A stretch of 62,526 nt of DNA from NCBI GenBank assembly GCA_022360015.1, contig JAKSDQ010000111.1, forward strand, positions 1 to 62,526, read 5' to 3'. Source of the stretch: Cytophagales bacterium. GTDB taxonomy: Bacteria; Bacteroidota; Bacteroidia; Cytophagales; Cyclobacteriaceae. This document shows, piece by piece, positions 54,237 through 62,526 of this stretch; the first letter of the stretch is position 1, and every line of letters begins with the position of its first letter. A program made the position numbers and the translations under genes. Below the pieces are notes generated by a model, which saw only the letters and a list, made by a program, of their open reading frames with translations, had not been told where the DNA came from and searched no databases.

Positions 54237-56618
54237 TTAATTTAAAAAATACCTGCACTTGACATATACGGCCCTTCCCGGTCTTTGAATGTTGAAATTA
54301 TCAAAGACAAGCGCATCGGTGATATTGATGAGAGAAAGAGATAGGTTGTATCTTCCTTCGTCCATCGCGTATTCCAAGTGCAAATCATGGGTCAGTTGCC
54401 TGGGGATCGTACTTTTGCCATCTGCATCGCCCAGATTTTCCCAGGTAAAAAAGAACTCGTGTACATACCGGGTGTTCCAGTAAATCACAACATTGTTTCC
54501 GGCGGTTCCTTTCATGGGGTTTATACCCAAACGCGCATTGCCAAATAGATAAGGCGTGTTTGGTACCCTGCTTTTATAATTGATATTAGGGAGTCCCTCG
54601 TCGAATTCGGTTTGATCAGTAAGGTTTTGCCAGGTGAAATTGGCATTGAGCATAACAAATTCATTATAATTTACATCGACTCCACCTTCTGTGCCTATGG
54701 TCCTCACATTGCTGAGATTTTCGAATGTTCCAAAAGGTCCTATGGGATTAAACAGAATAAAATCTTTGGAAAAGCGATAAAAATAGTTGGCTTCCAACGT
54801 CAAACCGATCTTGCCCGACTGTTTTATATACCGCATGCCCAGATTGGCATTATAACTGGTTTCAGGCGCCAACGTTGGGTTAGGACGGATATAGACGCCA
54901 TCTCCAAGTATTTCATAGCTTTCCGGTATACGGAAAGTTCGTTCAAAAGAGGATTTTGTTTGAAACGCTTTGGTAACATGCCAGGTAAATACCGATCCGT
55001 ATCCGGTGCTGTTGAAACCCGGCCGGGTTGTAATGTCGTTATCCTGATAATCTTGGGTAATGATGTTACCGCTAAACCAATACTGTTTGGCAAACGCCGT
55101 GGCTTCTACATTTCCCGGTTCGTTTTTAAAAGTGTAAGCCATCCCCAAAAGGTTTTTGTGGATATAATTAGGCGTTTCGAAAGAACGATTGAATTCATCC
55201 ACTTGGTCTTCACCCGTTCTCCTTAAATAGTTTTGGGTCAGGTTTACGCTCAACGCATGGTTATTACCAAGCTGGTAATCTGTATTCAGATTACTCCTAA
55301 GCACGAAGTCGGTTAATTCCATCAGTGATCTTCTTTCAAATAATTCCCCTTTGGGGTCATCGGCTTTACGAATGATGTAGTCGCCCGCCCAATTGTACTT
55401 TTTCGAACTGGTATCTACCACGCTTTCCATAATCCTGCCCATTAAGGCATAACCCCTCAATTCCAGGTTTTTAAAATATTTCCTGTAGGTTGAAGAGGCT
55501 AAAAGTGTCTTGTTCTTAGTGTGGAACGCTCCAAACGCACGGTTGATAGTATTATCAGGATGTTGATAGTTTTTTCTGTTACCGGCCGTGGTTAGGGCAA
55601 GAGACCATCTGTCGGCCATCTTTTTATCGAGTAAGCCGGCTTCTACCTGGACCATACCGGAGGTATATTCATTGTGAAATCGCCGGGTATCGATGGTACC
55701 TAACCTGTTGCCCAGTTCGAGATCAAAAACCGGCATATTTTCCATTCGGTAGTTATTGTCAGAATGATTGAAGAATGAAGAAAGCTTGACAAAATATCCT
55801 CTTTCCTGATCTACGTACCGGCCATTGACCGATGCCTGGTGTGTATTAAAAGATCCGTGGGAATAAGCGACATCCAGGAACGATTTCCTTCTGTAACCTG
55901 TAGTGATATTTATGGCACCTCCTAAAGCATCGGCTCCCAGTGAAACAGGTACTACCCCTTTGTAGACCTCGATTTTCTCAATGAGATTTACCGGGTAATT
56001 GTTTAAAGTCAATGCCGACCCGAAGTTCTCCATCGGAACCCCATCGATAAAGTACCTGATCTGGTTACCCGATAACCCGTTCAGTGACAACCTGAATCCC
56101 GAACCTACACCACCGGTTTCCCGGATGTGAATTCCAGCGGTGCTTTTAAGCACCTGGTTAATGTCTGAAGTCAGGTTCTTGCGTTCCTTGACCTCCACTA
56201 CCTCTACGGCATATCCTGTTTCTTTTAGCTCTTCCGATTCGGATTTAGCGGTCACCTCTACCTGCTCGAGTTGCGTCACATCTTCCTCCATGATAAAGTC
56301 GAGCTGTTGTACTTGTCCCGGTAAAAGTTCTACAGATTTTTCTTGCGGTTTATACCCGATTCTCGTAATTCCGACCAGGTATCGGCCTGGTGAGATGTTC
56401 CGTATTCGATATCTTCCGGTAGTATCGGTAACTGTCGCCTTTCCGGTGCCATTTAAAGAAACCAGGGTGAAAGGAAGGTGGTTCCCTCTTTCATCGATAA
56501 CATTCCCTTGAATTCCCGCCTGTTGCGCCTTTACCATGTTTGCAAGCGAGATACCGACTAGTATCATGATTAACCGTATTGTTTTATTCTTTGTCACATT
56601 CGATAAATACAATATCAC
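54237..56618 (-). CDS. TonB-dependent receptor of cassette B, 793 aa
   Basis: The start at 56618 gives a basic n-region and signal (KNKTIRLIMILVGISLANMV, cut near AQQ). A CarboxypepD_reg-like domain follows (GNVIDERGNHLPFTLVSLNG), then a plug (LKSTAGIHIRETGGVGSGFR, LSLNGLSGNQIRYFIDGVPM, IEKIEVYKGVVPVSLGADAL). The barrel ends FNIQRPGRAVYVKCRYFLN. It is a sister of the cassette A receptor in plan and motifs. A perfect 12-bp-arm Fur-like palindrome lies 13-41 bp before the start, so iron repression is likely. Confidence 0.9.
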   Translation of the reverse strand: MILYLSNVTKNKTIRLIMILVGISLANMVKAQQAGIQGNVIDERGNHLPFTLVSLNGTGKATVTDTTGRYRIRNISPGRYLVGITRIGYKPQEKSVELLPGQVQQLDFIMEEDVTQLEQVEVTAKSESEELKETGYAVEVVEVKERKNLTSDINQVLKSTAGIHIRETGGVGSGFRLSLNGLSGNQIRYFIDGVPMENFGSALTLNNYPVNLIEKIEVYKGVVPVSLGADALGGAINITTGYRRKSFLDVAYSHGSFNTHQASVNGRYVDQERGYFVKLSSFFNHSDNNYRMENMPVFDLELGNRLGTIDTRRFHNEYTSGMVQVEAGLLDKKMADRWSLALTTAGNRKNYQHPDNTINRAFGAFHTKNKTLLASSTYRKYFKNLELRGYALMGRIMESVVDTSSKKYNWAGDYIIRKADDPKGELFERRSLMELTDFVLRSNLNTDYQLGNNHALSVNLTQNYLRRTGEDQVDEFNRSFETPNYIHKNLLGMAYTFKNEPGNVEATAFAKQYWFSGNIITQDYQDNDITTRPGFNSTGYGSVFTWHVTKAFQTKSSFERTFRIPESYEILGDGVYIRPNPTLAPETSYNANLGMRYIKQSGKIGLTLEANYFYRFSKDFILFNPIGPFGTFENLSNVRTIGTEGGVDVNYNEFVMLNANFTWQNLTDQTEFDEGLPNINYKSRVPNTPYLFGNARLGINPMKGTAGNNVVIYWNTRYVHEFFFTWENLGDADGKSTIPRQLTHDLHLEYAMDEGRYNLSLSLINITDALVFDNFNIQRPGRAVYVKCRYFLN

Positions 56619-56630
56619 CCTTTTAAATAC

Positions 56631-56659
56631 AATTTATTTAGATCAAGTCTAAATAAATT
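56631..56659 (-). promoter_or_regulatory. Fur-like operator before cassette B
   Basis: AATTTATTTAGA-TCAAG-TCTAAATAAATT, the longest of the four palindromes (12-bp perfect arms). On the reverse strand GAAATTTG, one base off TAnnTTTG, lies about 10 bp upstream. Placement again covers the expected transcription start. Confidence 0.8.
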
Positions 56660-56858
56660 CCATTTACTGCAAATTTCTTTCCTGGAAAGATTTCTTGCAA
56701 TACCTATCATTTGGTATTTAGTATACCTTAAAAGTGGGATACTACCTTCTTTGTATCCCTAATCAGGGATTTTTTCGAAGGTTTGAAGCATTGGATTAAT
56801 GACCTTTTACAATCAAAACATGCGAAGGCCGTACAATAGGAAAGCTGCCGGACACGAT

Positions 56859-57524
56859 TTACGCTCCGGCATTGAAATTTTCAGGGTTCACCATGCCGTT
56901 TTCAACCGCATATAGTACCAGTTCAGACACAGATTTGACCCCTAATTTTTTCATGATGTTCTTGCGGTGCGTACGAACTGTATGTATGCTAATATAAAAT
57001 TCTTTGGCTATATCTTTTGTTGTCTTCCCTGCTGCTATGGATTTTGCAATTTCTGTTTCCCTACCGGATAAAGTCACTGGTTTATAGCTTTTGCCACCGC
57101 CGGGTATCTTTTTTGTCAGTAGCATGTCCAATACCTTGTCACAAAAAAATTTCTCACCTTTGGCGAGTGCGTAAATTGCCTTGATAATTTGATCTTTACC
57201 ACATTCTTTGGTAAGAAAACCGTTTACGCCATATTCGAGGATCCGGAATATGTTCATTTTATCATTATCAGATGATATAATAAGTATTTTGCTTAAAGGA
57301 GAATACCTGTGAATATGTTGAATGTCCCTATGCATAAAATAGCCTGGAAGATTGCAGTCGATAATCACCACGTCTGGCTTGCTTTTTTTCAAAGCTGTGA
57401 AAAGCTGTTCCCTGTCACCTCCCTCTCCTATTATCCTAATATCTCTTTTACTTTTAAGTAATAGTTTTAATCCATCTCTAAATAAATGCTGAGCATCTGC
57501 GATAAACAAGGTAGTATGGGACAT
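56859..57524 (-). CDS. LuxR/NarL-type response regulator, 221 aa
   Basis: The receiver domain runs from residue 3 (TLFIADAQHLFRDGLKLLL) with phospho-acceptor aspartate in VVIIDCNLPG and lysine in GFLTKECGKD. The LuxR helix-turn-helix spans about 150-210 (LSGRETEIAKSIAAGKTTKD, FYISIHTVRTHRKNIMKKLG). No histidine kinase lies next to it. A TTTAGA-N5-TCTAAA palindrome 25 bp before the start ties it to the iron loci, so it may adjust the adjacent cassette B under iron limitation (inference). Confidence 0.9.
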   Translation of the reverse strand: MSHTTLFIADAQHLFRDGLKLLLKSKRDIRIIGEGGDREQLFTALKKSKPDVVIIDCNLPGYFMHRDIQHIHRYSPLSKILIISSDNDKMNIFRILEYGVNGFLTKECGKDQIIKAIYALAKGEKFFCDKVLDMLLTKKIPGGGKSYKPVTLSGRETEIAKSIAAGKTTKDIAKEFYISIHTVRTHRKNIMKKLGVKSVSELVLYAVENGMVNPENFNAGA

Positions 57525-57548
57525 TATTTGGCTAATTAATGCTAATTA

Positions 57549-57565
57549 TTTAGATTTATTCTAAA
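57549..57565 (-). promoter_or_regulatory. Fur-like operator before the LuxR regulator
   Basis: TTTAGA-TTTAT-TCTAAA, 6-bp perfect arms, the shortest of the four sites, 25 bp before the regulator start. Confidence 0.6.
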
Positions 57566-57751
57566 CAAAAAATAAAAATACTACCCGGAAACGATTTGTC
57601 CAATCATTCAAAAAAATCTTTTGGAATCAATCGGTACCTAATGGCCATCAAATACTTTATATAACTCAAGCTTTTTTGTATCAAAGCGTGTATTTTTATT
57701 TGATTTTCCGGCAAGTTGGGAGAAATACAATAAAAGCACGAAATTTAAAGA

Positions 57752-57874
57752 ATGAATGTTGAACGACTGAATAAATCTGAACTTGTTGACTATTGCAAGT
57801 CGATGGGAATAGAAACAGATAAAAAGGAAAAAGCGTTCTTTCAGGACCGGTGTATAAAGATTTGTCAGCGCTGA
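57752..57874 (+). CDS. Possible small ORF, 40 aa
   Basis: MNVERLNKSELVDYCKSMGI continues to FFQDRCIKICQR. The NKSELVDYC start looks like the first helix of a SAP- or LEM-like motif, but the frame is very short and has no clear ribosome site. It lies in the spacer between the LuxR regulator and the RidA-family gene. It may be a stump. Confidence 0.25.
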   Translation: MNVERLNKSELVDYCKSMGIETDKKEKAFFQDRCIKICQR

Positions 57875-57952
57875 CAACAGCCCTTCAAAATTGTTGAGCG
57901 AATTGTAGTTGTCGTAAGCTACATGATTAGTTCGATGATCAGCTTACTATTA

Positions 57953-58366
57953 TTATGCTGAAATTGCCATGGCCTCTATTTCTACTAAAATATCCGGCGA
58001 GGCAAGAGATGCGACGCCAATTCCTGTAACTGCAGGTCTGGATGAGCCGAGGTATTCTGCCAGTAGTGGCCCTACTACATTCAGGTGGTCTCCAAGCTCA
58101 CCTTTTATGTAGATCCTTACTTGTAAAAGATTTTCAATGGACGAGTTCGAGGCATTTAAAGCGATACTCAAATTTTCGAGGGCTTTCTTAAACTGCCCTT
58201 CTACCGAATGAGATGTCACCTCAAATTGATGATTCCAGTCCACCTGGCCTGAGATAAATACAAGCTTTGAATTCGGCTCAAGAACTGCCTGAGACAGTCC
58301 AAATGCGGAACCATCATACAATTCTTCGGGATTAATTAATTTTTTAGACATCATAGAATTTTTCAT
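57953..58366 (-). CDS. RidA/YjgF-family protein, 137 aa
   Basis: A small trimeric enamine/imine deaminase-type protein. Conserved parts are LVFISGQVDWNHQF, VEGQFKKALENLSIALNASN, LLQVRIYIKGEL, the arginine in LGSSRPAVTGIGVASLASPD, and the final VEIEAMA. The usual active-site arginine region is present, so removal of reactive 2-aminoacrylate is possible, although subfamilies differ. Met5 or Met6 are alternative starts. The upstream spacer carries a duplicated hairpin element. Confidence 0.88.
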   Translation of the reverse strand: MKNSMMSKKLINPEELYDGSAFGLSQAVLEPNSKLVFISGQVDWNHQFEVTSHSVEGQFKKALENLSIALNASNSSIENLLQVRIYIKGELGDHLNVVGPLLAEYLGSSRPAVTGIGVASLASPDILVEIEAMAISA

Positions 58367-58390
58367 GTGTGTGCGTTGATTTTCAATGGT

Positions 58391-58565
58391 ACATGGAATT
58401 CGATAAATTTTGATTATCCCTCGGTTGGTATATGAGGGATCCCAATATTTATGCTCATTTCACGTGTATTAAATTTATTTTCAGCGGTCACATGGAATCT
58501 TTGATTAAAAATTCATCCTCGGTTGGTGTAAAATCGAGTCTGAATTTTTAATGTCGATTTCATGT
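58391..58565. repeat. Tandem degenerate duplication with conserved hairpins
   Basis: Two related units begin acatggaat at 58391 and 58490. Each holds the core CTCGGTTGGT at the foot of a hairpin. In unit 1 the stem is atccctc / gagggat (58416-58422, 58434-58440). In unit 2 the stem uses other bases (attca...tgaat). The spacer separates the Crp/Fnr gene from the RidA gene, both on the reverse strand. Confidence 0.55.
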
Positions 58566-58620
58566 TTGCATTTTACCATGCAAATGTCTAAAACCCGGTA
58601 TCCTTTTCTTTTTACATTTG

Positions 58621-59196
58621 TTAAAAAGAAGCCAATTCTGATCGGATTCTACTAAGCTGCACCTGGGTAATACCGATATAAGAAGATATATGACCGAGGT
58701 TTACCCTGTTCACTGCATCCGGATGTGTTTCAAGCAATTTCAGGTATCTTTCCTTAGCGGTTAACATTTGATACGACCGGTTGCGTTCGTTCTCTTCAAG
58801 GTAACAGGCTATGGCGATCATTCTGCCTACATGTTCCAGGTCGTGGTGCTGCCTGTATAATTTTTCTAGTTCCGGATACTTTATTTCAATGAGCTGGCAG
58901 TTTTCAAGTAATTGAATGTAATAGTTACTCCGTTTTTTTGAGTAAATACTTTCCATGTCGGCAATTACTTCCCCCTCAAAGAAAAATTGATTGGTGATTT
59001 CCTTCCCTTCATGATAGTAATAAAATCTCGCTGATCCATTTAAGACCAGGTATATACTCCTCATAGTACTTCCTGCGGTAAGTATTTTTTCATTACCCGG
59101 GAGGGAAATATGGGTAGAGATACTTTCGACAGCTATTTTGGTCTCTCCGGAGAGCGCACCATATTTTTCAAAATAATCTGAGAATGTGTTTATCAT
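58621..59196 (-). CDS. Crp/Fnr-family transcriptional regulator, 191 aa
   Basis: The cyclic-nucleotide-binding-like barrel occupies residues about 15-125 (KILTAGSTMRSIYLVLNGSA, NQFFFEGEVIADMESIYS). The C-terminal helix-turn-helix is short and of the Bacteroidota type (LGHISSYIGITQVQLSRIRS). No Fe-S cysteines of the FNR kind are seen, and the cAMP-binding arginine is not evident, so the ligand is unknown. It may control the RidA-family gene downstream. Confidence 0.88.
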   Translation of the reverse strand: MINTFSDYFEKYGALSGETKIAVESISTHISLPGNEKILTAGSTMRSIYLVLNGSARFYYYHEGKEITNQFFFEGEVIADMESIYSKKRSNYYIQLLENCQLIEIKYPELEKLYRQHHDLEHVGRMIAIACYLEENERNRSYQMLTAKERYLKLLETHPDAVNRVNLGHISSYIGITQVQLSRIRSELASF

Positions 59197-59364
59197 ACTA
59201 TTGAACAGAGGTTGTTATGTAGCTTTACCAGAAATTTCTAATAAAGCTACATCAAATTTAATATCCGGATGAGCTGGCTGAATCAGTCCTGTTATTTCTT
59301 GCAAGATGCTAGATTTATCTTTCATTGTGCACAACCTGACAGATACTATATAAGTATGTCAGGA

Positions 59365-61128
59365 TCAGAAGCTCATCATAAATAATTTACCGGAATCATC
59401 TTTATCATGTAATTCCAGGCATATTTCGTCATTTTGAAAAGCCACCCTTTGCCCATCCTCATAGGGTAAATCCGAATCAATGGAGGTCAATACATATTGT
59501 ATTTTATAATCTTCACAGATTTCTTTAATCTTGTTCAGATAATTGATTTTTCTTCTATCATCTATTGCCTCCAGGGCGCCATCGTGATACACAAACTTGT
59601 AGAATGAGTTTTTTGAATACTTCATCAGAATTGACAGGTCAAATGCCATACACAGAAATTTCTTGTATGTAAATCCCTTACTTTGTGAGGTCTCAAGGAG
59701 ATCTGCCGGGTTTTGATATTCAGCATTAAATTCAACATTACCTTGTTTATTCTGGTTTACAATTAATAAAGCATGCGTATGCAATACATCAAAAATTATA
59801 TGATCGAATTGTTTATTTACCTCGGCATGTTTCCTGTTAGCAATGGCCTTTCTTAAAACTTCAGTTTGTTTTTTTATTTTTTTATCTATCGAATCAAGTT
59901 TTTCCTCATACTGCTGTACCTGATCCAGGTATTTTATTTTGTCTTGCAACCTATCGACATCAGATGCTGTTTTTGCTAAATCCTGTTGATATGATTTAAA
60001 CTTTTGGTAGCTGTCTTTTTCTACTAAAAAAGAAAGAAGTGCGCTCTTTTCTTCCTCCAGTGATTTTATTTGTACGTTCACAGCCTTTAATTCTTTTGAT
60101 AGTTCTGAGGCATTTATCTTTAAGAACCTTAATCTTTCTTCAGAAATACTCCTGTTAAACGCCACTAGTTCGGAAAATTCCTTTCTTAGCTGTCTTTCAA
60201 AGTAAATTTCTGTCTCATTAAACAATCTTTCCAAATCACCGAAGCTCAAGCCATCTTCTTCTATAGATTGAATGGACGTATTTGTTTTCTCCAATTCGGA
60301 GGATAGTGTATATCGATGTGCGTTTAATTGTTGCAATTCAAAGTCAAGCTTCCGGATTAAATCCTCGTTAATATTTTTATCTTTTTCAAAAAAATTAAAC
60401 CGGTCTAAACTTTTTGACAGTTTTGCTATCTCACCTTGTTTAATGTCGAGTAATCCAAGCAGTTTATCCCTTTCAGAAAGATCTACATTTATTTCACTTT
60501 TAATGGTTTTAATCCGTTCGTTAATTTCACTTTTATTTTCTTCTAAATTTGCCTTTTCTTTAATTAGTTCACCGTTAAATCCAAGTAAGTCAAAGACTAA
60601 AGGTTTCCAATCTTTATGTTGACCTTTAAATTTATTTAGTTGAAACACATCACCAAAATCTTTTTGAGTTCTTAAAAAGTAGGTAATGGATTGCCTGTAT
60701 ATCCAATTTGGAAGGACATCAAACCGAAGGTACTCATTTAATAGGTGCTTAGCTTGATTAAATGGTAATTCCTGGTAGTCCCAGTTAAATTTAAGCTGAT
60801 TTTCCTTAAGCCTGGTGTTCCTTCTTTTAAAAGATACCTTAGTTGGGAGATCAACAGCTCTATGGATGATCAGATATTCACCATTATTAAGGACAAACTC
60901 ACCATAAAATTGGTAACCTGAGAACTTACTATTACTCAATAAATGTCGGCGTTTATCAAATTTTCCCAAAAGCAAGAAGTCTATAACATAGATTAGCGAT
61001 GTCTTCCCTAAATTATGGGTGTCCTTTTTTTTTGACACATCATGAATCGTAGCAAGAACCGCGTTGAATCCTTCATTGAACTTTACTGTTTTGAATTTTT
61101 TGTTAGCATATATCCGGCTTAGTTTCAT
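59365..61128 (-). CDS. ABC-3C-type ATPase with DUF2326 C-terminus, 587 aa
   Basis: An SMC/RecN-like ATPase with a reduced P-loop, HNLGKTSL (G41-K42-T43). A long coiled coil runs from about 195 to 440 (for example ERIKTIKSEINVDLSERDKL), with a hinge near the middle. A C-terminal DUF2326 block follows (GFTYKKFLCMAFDLSILMKY, FVYHDGALEAIDDRRKINYL) carrying the Walker B and switch region. This is the ATPase component of ABC-three-component systems, predicted to sense invasion and license the effector. Its start overlaps the middle-component stop by 4 bp. Confidence 0.85.
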   Translation of the reverse strand: MKLSRIYANKKFKTVKFNEGFNAVLATIHDVSKKKDTHNLGKTSLIYVIDFLLLGKFDKRRHLLSNSKFSGYQFYGEFVLNNGEYLIIHRAVDLPTKVSFKRRNTRLKENQLKFNWDYQELPFNQAKHLLNEYLRFDVLPNWIYRQSITYFLRTQKDFGDVFQLNKFKGQHKDWKPLVFDLLGFNGELIKEKANLEENKSEINERIKTIKSEINVDLSERDKLLGLLDIKQGEIAKLSKSLDRFNFFEKDKNINEDLIRKLDFELQQLNAHRYTLSSELEKTNTSIQSIEEDGLSFGDLERLFNETEIYFERQLRKEFSELVAFNRSISEERLRFLKINASELSKELKAVNVQIKSLEEEKSALLSFLVEKDSYQKFKSYQQDLAKTASDVDRLQDKIKYLDQVQQYEEKLDSIDKKIKKQTEVLRKAIANRKHAEVNKQFDHIIFDVLHTHALLIVNQNKQGNVEFNAEYQNPADLLETSQSKGFTYKKFLCMAFDLSILMKYSKNSFYKFVYHDGALEAIDDRRKINYLNKIKEICEDYKIQYVLTSIDSDLPYEDGQRVAFQNDEICLELHDKDDSGKLFMMSF

Positions 61129-61364
61129 GACGACTTAAGGCTGAAAGAGTCACTATCTCTTATATATTCAATTTTATCAATTAAAAATAATAAAGAAGTA
61201 GCCGGAATAAACAGTTGTTTAGCTTTATTTCCAAGAAGTAATACAGTTTTATCAAGCAACTCATCATAGCGAGATGTCCCTGCTAACTTTAGCTCTTTCA
61301 CAATTAATCCAGCTACGTAAATAGCTGTTAGCTTGGGGTCGGTATGCTTATCGGGTTTAATCAT
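61125..61364 (-). CDS. ABC-3C middle component, 79 aa
   Basis: ATG 61364 (MIKPDKHTDPKLTAIYVAGL) is chosen; the longer frame begins inside the nuclease gene and adds an unlikely N-terminus. The protein is a small helical winged-helix-like adaptor with the family-style end FIPATSLLFLIDKIEYI. It overlaps the nuclease gene by 8 bp and the ATPase gene by 4 bp, the compact layout of ABC-3C operons, where it bridges effector and ATPase. Confidence 0.75.
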   Translation of the reverse strand: MIKPDKHTDPKLTAIYVAGLIVKELKLAGTSRYDELLDKTVLLLGNKAKQLFIPATSLLFLIDKIEYIRDSDSFSLKSS

Positions 61365-62292
61365 TTTCTTTGACGCCAATATCACAAATACAATACATAT
61401 AGTGCAAAAAAACATTTACTAATTTTTTGTGCTTTTTCAAATCCTGATTGTTCATTACTGCAAAGTCAAATAAAAATTTAATAATCTCCTCAAATGCACC
61501 AAATTCCTTTCTTTTAACAGTCACTAACTGATTTATTTCATCAACAGTGTTGTCGTAATAATATTTCAGTTCATGATTAATCGGGTCAGTAAAAAATTCT
61601 TTTATTGACTCAAAATAACTGTAATACCTGACCATGTGTTGACCAAAATAATCTTTGCCTAATTTGTTAATTTTATTTTTTCTCTCAATATCAACATAAG
61701 CAAAATTTTTTTCAATATGCTTAATATTTTCCTGAATCTCCCGGAACTTCTGTTCCTTAAATGCAAGTACTATATGCTTCAGGTCTTCTTCATCAAATTG
61801 TAAAGGGAGTAAAAGCTTATTTAAACTTAATGTGCGAGTTACTTCAGGGAATTCTTTTAGTTTTAAGTTAATAAACTCAAGGCCGCAAATTACATTTTTA
61901 ATCTGTGTTTCTTCGATGATTGTTTTATGAATACTTTCTTCTTGCTTGCCTGGAAGTTTCCGATTTGTGAAAAGAAGGTAGTATTCAATCTGATCAGCTT
62001 TTATCAACCTATGAATGGCTGGTAATACCTCTTTTTTTATGATTGTTTGAAACCTGGAATCAGAACAACTTGCGTTGGCTACATTTGTATGCTTAGCTTG
62101 AATTACAAGCTTACCGCTCCAGGGTTGTGTGGCGCTTGGAAATCCATTCGTTGTTCCGTGAAATTTTGCATCTCTTCCTCCATCAGGACCTTTGGCAAAA
62201 TTTACAGTCGCTTCACCAAGAATTTTCTGGCAAATCAAAGTGACAAGATCTTCAAATTCCTCATCTGTCAAAAAATAGAGCGGATAATCCAT
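61357..62292 (-). CDS. Mrr-like restriction-endonuclease effector with ABC-3C C-terminal domain, 311 aa
   Basis: Residues 1-120 form a PD-(D/E)xK nuclease domain: FEDLVTLICQKILGEATVNF, then GPDGGRDAKF with the catalytic aspartate D41, and LVIQAKHTN with Q65-x-K67 as the active-site half, as in Mrr-type enzymes. The remaining 190 residues are helical (LKHIVLAFKEQKFREIQENI, YYDNTVDEINQLVTVKRKEF) and match the position of the ABC-3C effector C-terminal domain that contacts the middle component. It is first in the operon. It probably cleaves invading or host DNA when the ATPase is triggered (inference from family). Confidence 0.82.
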   Translation of the reverse strand: MDYPLYFLTDEEFEDLVTLICQKILGEATVNFAKGPDGGRDAKFHGTTNGFPSATQPWSGKLVIQAKHTNVANASCSDSRFQTIIKKEVLPAIHRLIKADQIEYYLLFTNRKLPGKQEESIHKTIIEETQIKNVICGLEFINLKLKEFPEVTRTLSLNKLLLPLQFDEEDLKHIVLAFKEQKFREIQENIKHIEKNFAYVDIERKNKINKLGKDYFGQHMVRYYSYFESIKEFFTDPINHELKYYYDNTVDEINQLVTVKRKEFGAFEEIIKFLFDFAVMNNQDLKKHKKLVNVFLHYMYCICDIGVKEND

Positions 62293-62412
62293 TCATCTTA
62301 TTTTATAGCAAGTTTAAAAAATTAACTGATCTGCATAAATTACAAATTTTCTTTAAAGCAACATCAATTTCCCTTGCCAGGTATGGCGATATTGGTTAAC
62401 CGGTAATTTAAA

Positions 62413-62513
62413 TCAGACAGCTACATCTAACATGATTTGTGTAAAGCACTTATGCCCCATTCCCTGAATTGGAGTGAATAAAAATAATCAATACGCCTTA
62501 CACAACTGTCTGA
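62413..62513. repeat. Possible MITE or insertion-sequence remnant, 101 bp
   Basis: The termini tcagacag (62413-62420) and ctgtctga (62506-62513) are exact inverts. Just inside them, ttgtgtaaag and ccttacacaa are near inverts. No transposase is present. The ends resemble terminal repeats of IS256-like elements (impression only). It lies just upstream of the conflict system. Confidence 0.45.
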
Positions 62514-62526
62514 CTTCTCACCTTGC

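Noticed and set aside
54612-55226. 204-codon forward open frame
   Set aside because: It lies wholly antisense to the TonB receptor barrel of cassette B; shadow of its codon bias.
57638-57877. 79-codon reverse open frame
   Set aside because: No family features; it overlaps the more protein-like but still doubtful 40-codon forward frame.
1-62526. CRISPR array, tRNA, rRNA, prophage or complete insertion sequence
   Set aside because: No regularly spaced repeats, no cloverleaf or rRNA signature, no phage structural genes and no full transposase were seen on either strand.

Overview
The window reads as chromosome of a Bacteroidota member, most likely order Cytophagales (Fulvivirga-like; this level is inference). 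The support is about 43 % GC by eye, SusC-type carboxypeptidase-like domains on TonB-dependent receptors, lipoproteins with an acidic run after the lipobox cysteine, orphan MacB/FtsX-type permeases, a TAnnTTTG-type -7 box, and weak Shine-Dalgarno sites. I saw no rRNA, tRNA, CRISPR array or complete insertion sequence.

Layout. 1-5.3 kb: a partial LamG lipoprotein, a small XRE regulator facing a hypothetical gene, an outer-membrane barrel, a haem-motif lipoprotein, a DinB protein, a receiver-only response regulator and a MarR regulator. 5.4-6.8 kb: a wrecked efflux operon, in which an RND gene with a G-run frameshift is fused by deletion to the tail of an outer-membrane protein. 7-11.3 kb: a lipoprotein hydrolase set (M20 peptidase, D-aminoacylase-like amidohydrolase, beta-lactamase-fold protein). 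11.7-14.5 kb: threonine aldolase, a LytTR remnant and an orphan histidine kinase. 14.7-20.7 kb: a molybdenum-cofactor and Fe-S accessory island (moeA, sufS, sufU, xdhC, an Asp-box propeller, a CoxG-like protein) with no molybdoenzyme in view. 20.7-30.5 kb: a small heat-shock protein, a conserved hypothetical pair and a 2,235-residue alpha-2-macroglobulin with an embedded SusC-like TonB plug.

30.6-57.5 kb is dominated by iron or siderophore handling. It holds an AraC/PchR-like regulator divergent from a TonB receptor, DoxX-like and MATE operon; an ABC transporter whose permease carries a degenerate M1-peptidase domain; and two TonB receptor / DUF4374 / PepSY cassettes, one with a deleted DUF4374 copy. 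It also holds a CxxC small-protein family (DUF6686-like) with a ChaN-like protein, an orphan FtsX permease and a LuxR-type response regulator. Four palindromes of the form TTTAGA-N5-TCTAAA stand before these units and probably form one iron regulon.

57.6-62.3 kb carries a RidA protein, a Crp/Fnr regulator and a three-gene ABC-3C-like conflict system (Mrr-like nuclease effector, middle component, DUF2326 ATPase). Intergenic regions hold REP-like palindromes, long inverted repeats and many gene stumps, so small deletions have shaped the window throughout.
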